Below, one piece after another: positions 13,991-18,993 of a DNA stretch of 18,993 nucleotides. The stretch's first letter is position 1; every line of letters starts with the position of its first letter. The DNA is from an uncultured Bacilli bacterium (GTDB taxonomy: Bacteria > Bacillota_I > Bacilli_A > RF39 > UBA660): NCBI GenBank assembly GCA_910584255.1, contig CAJTXV010000030.1, positions 1-18,993 on the forward strand. Direction: 5' to 3'. The translations under genes were made by a program, and so were the position numbers. The notes under the pieces were generated by a model that saw only the letters and a program-made list of their open reading frames with translations, was not told the origin of the DNA and did not search any database.

Positions 13991-14042
13991 TATCAGAATT
14001 TTGTTTTCTTTTGAGGCTTTTTCACCAAACATTTTGATTTTT

Positions 14043-14051
14043 TGGTATAAT
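14043..14051 (+). promoter_or_regulatory. Extended -10 promoter of licD
   Basis: TGGTATAAT lies 21 nt before the ATG at 14073, followed by an AGGAG ribosome site at 14058-14062. A poor -35 TTCACC is at 14021-14026. Confidence 0.7.
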
Positions 14052-14072
14052 AGATATAGGAGTGTTTAATAA

Positions 14073-14969
14073 ATGAGTAAAGATAAATATATTAAGAACA
14101 AAGAAGATTATATTTTAAAAGAATTTCCTGATGGAAGTAAGGTAACTGTTCGTGAATTACAATTAGAAGTATTAACGATTATGGATGAAATTGACCGTGT
14201 TTGTAGAAAAAATAAAATTGAATATTGTTTAATTGCTGGTAGTGCCTTAGGAATTTGTAATTATGGTGGCTTTATTCCTTGGGATGATGATATGGATGTG
14301 GCAATTCCAAGGAAAGACTGGCTTCGTTTTATTGAAGCTATGAAAAAGGATTTAGGAAAGGATTTTTATTTTGATTGTTATGAAATCGATTCTAAGTATA
14401 ATCCTATTTCTGGTCCTACTATGAAAGTAAGAAAACGTGGAACTTATATTGAAGAAGTAAATTTTCTTTTAAAGAATCGTTGTAAAAGAGGGGATGGAAT
14501 TTTTGTTGATGTCATTATTTATGATAATGTTTCGGAAAATAAATTCATAGATGAATTAAATCGTACAGTCATTAAAATTGTATTGCCGTTCATTGTATTA
14601 TTTGATAATCTACATATCAATCCTATCCCACTCAAAAAGTTTGTTCGTTGGTTTTCAAATCGTTATTCTAGAAGAAATGAAAACAGTAAATTTGTGTCAC
14701 AACCGATTTCTGTTCCATGGGAAAAATTTTTAAAAGAACCTGTTTTTTTAAAGGAAGATGTATATCCTATCAAAGAATATGATTTTGAAGGGAGAAAGTA
14801 TTACTCCTATAACCATATAGAAAAGGTAATGACAAAGTGGTATGGATCTAATTGTTTAAAAAAATGGAATGGTAAAGAATGGGAAGAAACATGGCCTATT
14901 GAAAAAAGAAGCCCAAAACATGTAAAAGATATTAATCTTCACGGAGAAACTCCTATGAATAAGAAATAA
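14073..14969 (+). CDS. licD: LicD-family phosphotransferase
   Basis: The 298-aa protein belongs to the LicD family of the nucleotidyltransferase superfamily, whose members move phosphocholine or related groups onto teichoic acids, capsules or other surface glycans. The N-terminal signature is complete: an IAGSALG helix-turn at residues 54-60 and GFIPWDDDMDVAIPR at 66-80, which supplies the metal-binding Asp residues. A GDGIFVDVIIYD strand follows at 140-151. The C-terminal DVYPIKEYDFEGRKYYSYN and KWYGSN segments (229-260) match the family end. No membrane helix is evident apart from a mildly hydrophobic stretch at 165-178. It is a single gene with its own promoter; no lic choline uptake genes are nearby, so the group transferred and the acceptor are unknown. 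Confidence 0.9.
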   Translation: MSKDKYIKNKEDYILKEFPDGSKVTVRELQLEVLTIMDEIDRVCRKNKIEYCLIAGSALGICNYGGFIPWDDDMDVAIPRKDWLRFIEAMKKDLGKDFYFDCYEIDSKYNPISGPTMKVRKRGTYIEEVNFLLKNRCKRGDGIFVDVIIYDNVSENKFIDELNRTVIKIVLPFIVLFDNLHINPIPLKKFVRWFSNRYSRRNENSKFVSQPISVPWEKFLKEPVFLKEDVYPIKEYDFEGRKYYSYNHIEKVMTKWYGSNCLKKWNGKEWEETWPIEKRSPKHVKDINLHGETPMNKK

Positions 14970-14998
14970 TAAAACTGATTTTAAAAATGAATATATTA

Positions 14999-15007
14999 TG
15001 GTACAAT
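14999..15007 (+). promoter_or_regulatory. Extended -10 promoter of the protease gene
   Basis: TGGTACAAT lies 27 nt before the ATG at 15035; an AGAGGTG ribosome site precedes the start. Confidence 0.6.
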
Positions 15008-15034
15008 GAAATAGAAGTATAGAAGAGGTGTGTC

Positions 15035-16348
15035 ATGGCAAAAAAAATAATAGAGGATGATTTAGATACTAGTAAAGAAGATGAAAGTATTTCTAAAAGT
15101 GTATCTAGAAAAGAACTAGATAATAAAACGAAAGAAATTAGGGAAGTAATTGTAGAAAAGAAAACAGGATTTAATTATTTAGAAGTTGTTTTGATTATGA
15201 TTATTACTTTAATTATTGGTGGTTTCCTCGGAGGAGTTGTTGTAAAATTTTCAAGTAAAAATTCTAAAGTTTCAATCGGTGGGACAAATAATAATCAATA
15301 TCAGGAGTTTATTGATACTTATAATGATATTAAGAAAAATTATTATGAAAAGATAGATGAAGATGCCTTATTGGATGCAGGTATCAAGGGAATGCTTGAA
15401 TTCTTGGGAGATAAATATTCTGTTTATATGGATCAAGAAGAAACAGATGAGTTTAATGAACAAGTAGAAGGGAAATATGAAGGCGTTGGTGTTGAGATTG
15501 TTGAAGATGAGGATCATAGAGTAACCATTTATCGTGTTTTTGCAGATTCACCCGCACAAAAAGCAGGATTAAAAGTAGGAGACATCATTCAAAAAATTGG
15601 AGAAGAAGATGTTACTTTAAAAACAACTGCTGAAATTTCCGAGATGATTAAAAAATCGAAAGAGAAAAAGGTTCATATTACAATTCTTAGGGATACCGAG
15701 ACGAGAGAATTTACATTAGAAAGAGAATCCATTGATATTGAATCTGTAGCGATAAAAACTTTTGATGTGAATAAGAAAAAAATTGGTTATATTGCTATTA
15801 GTGTTTTTGCATCTAATACTGAGGAACAATTCTCTAAGAAGTTGAAGGAACTAGAAAAAGAGGAAATTGATGGATTAGTCATTGACGTGAGAGGGAATTC
15901 AGGGGGATATTTAAATAAAGTTACGGATATTGCCTCTATGTTCTTAGATAAAGGAAAGGTTATTTATCAATTAGATACGAAGGGAATTGTAGAAGAAATT
16001 CGCGATGAATCTAAGGAAAAAAGGACCTATCCCATTGCTGTTTTAATTAATAAGGGGAGTGCTTCTGCTTCAGAAATTTTAGCTGCTTCCTTAAATGAGT
16101 CATATGGTGCTTTCTTAGTTGGTAGTACTTCTTATGGTAAAGGTACTGTTCAAAGGGCATATACTTTAGAAAGTGGTGCGACTGTAAAATATACCATTCA
16201 AAAATGGTTGACTCCAAAAGGAACATGGATTAATGAAGAGGGATTAACACCGACGCATCCAGTTGATTTAAATATTCAATACTTTACGGATCCAAAAGAT
16301 GAAAATGACAATCAACTTCAAACAGCTTTAGAAGAAGTAAGCAAATAG
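15035..16348 (+). CDS. ctpA: C-terminal processing protease (S41 family, CtpA/CtpB-like)
   Basis: The 437-aa membrane-anchored serine protease has a charged cytoplasmic N terminus of about 47 residues, one membrane helix (about 48-71) and the usual Ctp domains outside the cell. These are an N-terminal helical cap (about 85-145), a PDZ domain (about 146-230, GVGVEIVED, SPAQKAGLKVGD) and the protease core. The catalytic Ser344 in GSASASEI and Lys369 in SYGKGTVQ are 25 residues apart, as in E. coli Prc and Bacillus CtpB. Such enzymes trim or degrade exported proteins from the C terminus and act in envelope control or sporulation signalling. The cytoplasmic tail is longer than usual. It has its own promoter and a terminator that overlaps the stop codon; the peptidoglycan-binding extension of some CtpA proteins is absent. 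Confidence 0.93.
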   Translation: MAKKIIEDDLDTSKEDESISKSVSRKELDNKTKEIREVIVEKKTGFNYLEVVLIMIITLIIGGFLGGVVVKFSSKNSKVSIGGTNNNQYQEFIDTYNDIKKNYYEKIDEDALLDAGIKGMLEFLGDKYSVYMDQEETDEFNEQVEGKYEGVGVEIVEDEDHRVTIYRVFADSPAQKAGLKVGDIIQKIGEEDVTLKTTAEISEMIKKSKEKKVHITILRDTETREFTLERESIDIESVAIKTFDVNKKKIGYIAISVFASNTEEQFSKKLKELEKEEIDGLVIDVRGNSGGYLNKVTDIASMFLDKGKVIYQLDTKGIVEEIRDESKEKRTYPIAVLINKGSASASEILAASLNESYGAFLVGSTSYGKGTVQRAYTLESGATVKYTIQKWLTPKGTWINEEGLTPTHPVDLNIQYFTDPKDENDNQLQTALEEVSK

Positions 16349-16364
16349 TTTGTTTACTTCTTTT
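16334..16364 (+). terminator. Terminator overlapping the protease stop codon
   Basis: GAAGTAAGCAAA (16334-16345) pairs with TTTGTTTACTTC (16349-16360), with one G-T pair, and is followed by TTTT. The TAG stop forms the loop, so the last four codons lie in the stem. Confidence 0.85.
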
Positions 16365-16381
16365 GCATTTTCTAGTATAAT
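16353..16381 (+). promoter_or_regulatory. Promoter of the small degraded membrane gene
   Basis: TTTACT (16353-16358) and TATAAT (16376-16381) are spaced by 17 nt. The -35 lies inside the preceding terminator stem. Confidence 0.5.
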
Positions 16382-16407
16382 GAAGTCAATTTATATGAGA
16401 ATGATTG

Positions 16408-16730
16408 GTGAAAGTTAAAGATTTAAATATTAGAGAAAAACTAGGTGGCATTGAATTTTGTGCTGTCGTTGGTTTTGTTGTCGTGGGTACTATTGCTTAT
16501 CAATTCATGGATAAACGTGAACAGGTGGTTTCTACTTCAAATACTATGGAAAGTTGTAATAAAGTGTTACTGTAAATGAGATTTCGAAGCAAAAAATAAT
16601 TACTTATATGAACACATTATCAGTAATTAAAGTGTGAAAGGAACATATGAATGGGACTGTAACTTTTGGTGAATTTGATGAGGTTATTTCGAAAAATTCT
16701 GCGAAATCTTTAGGAAGTGTAGGGGAATAA
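16408..16730 (+). pseudogene. Small membrane-protein gene, apparently frameshifted
   Basis: A GTG-initiated frame of 55 codons (16408-16575) encodes a basic N terminus and one hydrophobic helix, GIEFCAVVGFVVVGTIAY, followed by a short polar tail. The frame then ends, but a neighbouring frame continues from about 16566 with VTVNEISKQKIITYMNTLSVIK, meets one TGA, and runs on through GTVTFGEFDEVISKNSAKSLG to a TAA at 16730. A KGTYEWDCN piece sits in the first frame. Together these look like one single-span exported protein of about 105 aa broken by at least one frameshift. The ribosome site is weak. An intact 55-aa membrane peptide is the alternative. No family is recognised. Confidence 0.45.
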
Positions 16731-16750
16731 GCAATTCCTTTTCTTTTTTT
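16721..16750 (+). terminator. Terminator before clpB
   Basis: AGGGGAAT (16721-16728) pairs with ATTCCTTT (16734-16741), with two G-T pairs, over a 5-nt loop, and runs into TTCTTTTTTT. It insulates clpB from the small pseudogene. Confidence 0.75.
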
Positions 16751-16757
16751 GTCGAAT

Positions 16758-16799
16758 TTAGCACTCTATATTGACAAGTGCCAATAAAATAAGTATAAT
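16758..16799 (+). promoter_or_regulatory. CIRCE operator overlapping the clpB promoter
   Basis: TTAGCACTC (16758-16766), a 9-nt spacer, then AAGTGCCAA (16776-16784) is the CIRCE site bound by the heat-shock repressor HrcA; the right arm differs from the consensus GAGTGCTAA at two positions. The promoter is excellent: TTGACA (16771-16776) and TATAAT (16794-16799) with 17-nt spacing. The -35 lies inside the CIRCE, so HrcA would block RNA polymerase until heat stress. Confidence 0.92.
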
Positions 16800-16820
16800 G
16801 TTGTATGTGAGGTGATGTTT

Positions 16821-18923
16821 ATGTATCCAAATGAGGAAGAAAATGTAAATGTATTAGAGAAATATGGACGTAATATCATAGAAGATGTAAAAAATGGAAA
16901 GATTGATCCAGTGATTGGTCGGGATGAAGAAATTCGTAGTATTACTCGAATTTTATCTCGAAAGACCAAAAATAATCCAGTTTTAATCGGAGAACCTGGT
17001 GTTGGAAAAACGGCAATTGTTGAGGGACTTGCACTTCGAATTGTAAAAGGGGACGTACCAAACAGTTTAAAAAATAAGATTGTTTGGGAATTGGATATGG
17101 CAAGCTTGATTGCGGGAGCGAAATATCGTGGTGAATTTGAAGAAAGATTAAAGAATGTCCTTCAGGAAGTAAAGAAAAGTGAAGGAGAAATCATCATGTT
17201 TATTGATGAGATTCATACCATTGTTGGTTCTGGCAATATGGAAGGTGCCATGGATACTTCTAATATTTTAAAACCTATGTTGGCTAGAGGTGAAATTCAT
17301 CTAATTGGTGCGACTACTTTAAATGAGTATCGTAAGTATATTGAAAAAGATGGCGCCCTAGAACGTAGATTTCAAAAAATAAAGGTTAGTGAACCAACAG
17401 TAGAAGATACAATTACCATTTTACGTGGTTTAAAAGAAAGATTTGAAATTCATCATGGTGTAAATATTAAGGACAATGCTTTAATTGCAGCATCTACTAT
17501 GTCTAATCGTTATATAACAGATAGGTATTTGCCAGATAAAGCAATTGATTTAATTGATGAAGCTTGTGCGACGATTCGTGTACAAATGGATTCTGTTCCT
17601 ATTGAATTAGATACCTTAACTAGAGAGATTATGAGACTTCAAATAGAAAAAGAGGCAATTAAAAAAGAAAAGGATGAGTTATCTAAAGAAAGAGTTTCTT
17701 CGATTGATGAAACACTTAGTAATCTAAGACAGAAAGAGTCTGAACTCAAGGATGCTTGGGATAAAGAAAAGTCTATTAATGATAATATTAAGGCAAAGAA
17801 AAAAGAAATTGAAAGAACAAAATTTCTTTTGGATCAAGCAGAGAATGATTATGATTTAGAAACAGCTGCAAGACTTCGTCACGGGGAACTTCCAAGATTA
17901 GAAAAAGAACTGGCTGAATTAAATAATGTAGAGAAAAATAAAATTCTAAGTGATGTTGTAACAAGTGAAGATATCGCTAGTGTTATTTCTAAATGGACAA
18001 ATATTCCGATTAGTAAATTAGTAAGTGGTGAAAGAGAAAAACTTTTATCCTTAGAAGAGAATATGAAAAAGCGTGTAATCGGTCAAGAAGAAGCCATTCG
18101 TTATGTTAGTGAAGCTATTATTAAAAGTCGTAGTGGTATTAAGGATCCGAATCGCCCTATTGGGTCTTTCATTTTCTTAGGACCAACAGGTGTCGGGAAG
18201 ACAGAAGTTGCAAGAACACTTGCGTACGAGTTGTTTGATGATGAAAAACATATGATTCGAATTGATATGAGCGAGTATATGGAAAAGTTTAGTGTATCTC
18301 GTTTAATTGGATCTCCTCCAGGATATGTTGGCTATGAAGAAGGAGGACAATTAACGGAGGCTGTTAGAAGGAATCCATATAGTATTGTTCTTTTTGATGA
18401 AATAGAAAAGGCACACCCAGAAGTCTTGAATTTACTATTACAAATTCTAGATGATGGTAGGGCAACAGACTCCAATGGTAGAACCGTTGACTTTAAAAAT
18501 ACAATTATTATTATGACTTCTAATTTAGGAAGCGAATATATTTTAGATGGTGATACCAGTCAAGTTATGGTAGAATTAAAACAACAATTTCGACCTGAAT
18601 TCATTAACCGAATCGATGAAATTATTGTATTTAAACCTTTGACCAAACCAGTGATTTCTAAAATTTTAGATAAGATTCTTGCCGATTTAGAATTTAGATT
18701 AAAGGATAATCAAATCCACTTAGAAATTACAGAAGAAGCAAGAGATTATTTAGTAGAAAATGGATTTGATTCTAATTATGGAGCGCGTCCTTTAAAACGT
18801 TTTTGTAGTCGAACAATTGAAGCAGAACTTTCAAAAATGATTATTGAGAATAAGGTTTCTTTTGGAATGCATCTAGTAATTGATGTAAAAGATAACCATA
18901 TTATCATTTATGAGAAACATTAA
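16821..18923 (+). CDS. clpB: ClpB disaggregase lacking the N-terminal domain
   Basis: From the ATG at 16821 (GAGGTG 6 nt upstream, better than the GTG at 16812 or ATG at 16815) the protein has 700 aa, against about 860 in full ClpB. AAA+ domain 1 has Walker A GEPGVGKT (57-64), pore loop KYRG (101-104), Walker B IIMFIDE (124-130) and arginine finger region ERRFQ. A long coiled middle domain (about 255-375) aligns with E. coli ClpB and lacks the short UVR-type insert of ClpC. AAA+ domain 2 has GPTGVGKT (454-461), pore loop GYVGYEEGG (501-509), Walker B IVLFDE (522-527) and sensor 2 GARPLKR (654-660). ClpB rescues aggregated proteins with DnaK. No IGF/IGL loop for ClpP is seen. The missing substrate-binding N domain resembles mycoplasma ClpB, and the gene starts cleanly rather than by internal initiation. 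Confidence 0.96.
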   Translation: MYPNEEENVNVLEKYGRNIIEDVKNGKIDPVIGRDEEIRSITRILSRKTKNNPVLIGEPGVGKTAIVEGLALRIVKGDVPNSLKNKIVWELDMASLIAGAKYRGEFEERLKNVLQEVKKSEGEIIMFIDEIHTIVGSGNMEGAMDTSNILKPMLARGEIHLIGATTLNEYRKYIEKDGALERRFQKIKVSEPTVEDTITILRGLKERFEIHHGVNIKDNALIAASTMSNRYITDRYLPDKAIDLIDEACATIRVQMDSVPIELDTLTREIMRLQIEKEAIKKEKDELSKERVSSIDETLSNLRQKESELKDAWDKEKSINDNIKAKKKEIERTKFLLDQAENDYDLETAARLRHGELPRLEKELAELNNVEKNKILSDVVTSEDIASVISKWTNIPISKLVSGEREKLLSLEENMKKRVIGQEEAIRYVSEAIIKSRSGIKDPNRPIGSFIFLGPTGVGKTEVARTLAYELFDDEKHMIRIDMSEYMEKFSVSRLIGSPPGYVGYEEGGQLTEAVRRNPYSIVLFDEIEKAHPEVLNLLLQILDDGRATDSNGRTVDFKNTIIIMTSNLGSEYILDGDTSQVMVELKQQFRPEFINRIDEIIVFKPLTKPVISKILDKILADLEFRLKDNQIHLEITEEARDYLVENGFDSNYGARPLKRFCSRTIEAELSKMIIENKVSFGMHLVIDVKDNHIIIYEKH

Positions 18924-18974
18924 GAGTGAATTTTCACTCTTCAGACTGTTGACAAATATGTTCAACAGTCTTTT
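18923..18974 (+). terminator. Tandem stem-loops ending clpB
   Basis: A perfect AGAGTGAA / TTCACTCT palindrome (18923-18940) is followed by a stronger hairpin, AGACTGTTGA (18943-18952) with TCAACAGTCT (18962-18971) and a TTT-C tail. The second is the likely Rho-independent terminator. Confidence 0.85.
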
Positions 18975-18993
18975 CATAAGCAAATAAATTTGA

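Noticed and set aside
16766..16969. Minus-strand open frame of 67 codons
   Set aside because: It is antisense to the clpB start and its CIRCE promoter; no ribosome site.
16821..18923. ClpC instead of ClpB
   Set aside because: The middle domain is about 120 residues and aligns with E. coli ClpB; there is no ClpC-type short middle domain with UVR motif and no ClpP-docking loop.
1..18993. CRISPR array or prophage genes
   Set aside because: No evenly spaced direct repeats with unique spacers, and no capsid, terminase, tail or lysis gene was found.

Overview
The window is strongly AT-rich and comes from a low-GC Gram-positive type genome, most likely an uncultured Bacilli, Erysipelotrichia or Mollicutes-like gut bacterium (inference). 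In support are purine-rich Shine-Dalgarno sites (AAGGAG, GAGGTG), many extended -10 promoters (TGnTATAAT) with poor -35 boxes, a LicD enzyme, an imperfect CIRCE site in front of clpB, and a ClpB without the N-terminal domain, as is common in Mollicutes. TGA works as a stop (for example at 7533-7535 and at the end of the 5441-6409 gene), so the mycoplasma code is not used.

Left region, 1-3280, minus strand: an accessory islet ending at a tRNA-Arg(CCG) gene. It carries a shortened YunG-like protein, an FAD-dependent geranylgeranyl-reductase-type oxidoreductase, an unknown 131-aa protein and a YefM/YoeB toxin-antitoxin pair. The pair's promoter holds two operator palindromes inside its 17-bp spacer. 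A short repeat family, part of which looks like the CCA end of a tRNA gene, sits just 3' of several of these genes.

3282-4531 is decayed DNA: an alpha/beta hydrolase pseudogene on plus and a cupin remnant on minus. 4532-9928, plus strand, carries an XRE-like regulator, an unknown 322-aa protein, and a tightly coupled pair made of a four-helix membrane protein with coiled coils and a 798-aa exported protein with two Cys-bounded repeats. A tRNA-Leu(GAG) follows, then a four-helix membrane protein.

11200-12760 is an IS110-family insertion whose transposase lost its frame at a run of eight A. Its non-coding 5' leader could hold a bridge RNA. Next to it lies a multiply frameshifted C1B cysteine peptidase (PepC-like) pseudogene.

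Right region, 14073-18993, plus strand, is core-like: licD, a C-terminal processing protease (S41), a degraded small membrane-protein gene, and CIRCE-controlled clpB. Most of these units have their own extended -10 promoter and a recognisable stem-loop terminator. I found no CRISPR array, prophage structural gene or restriction system. The least explained intact functions are the 6486-9928 pair and the 4532-6409 pair.
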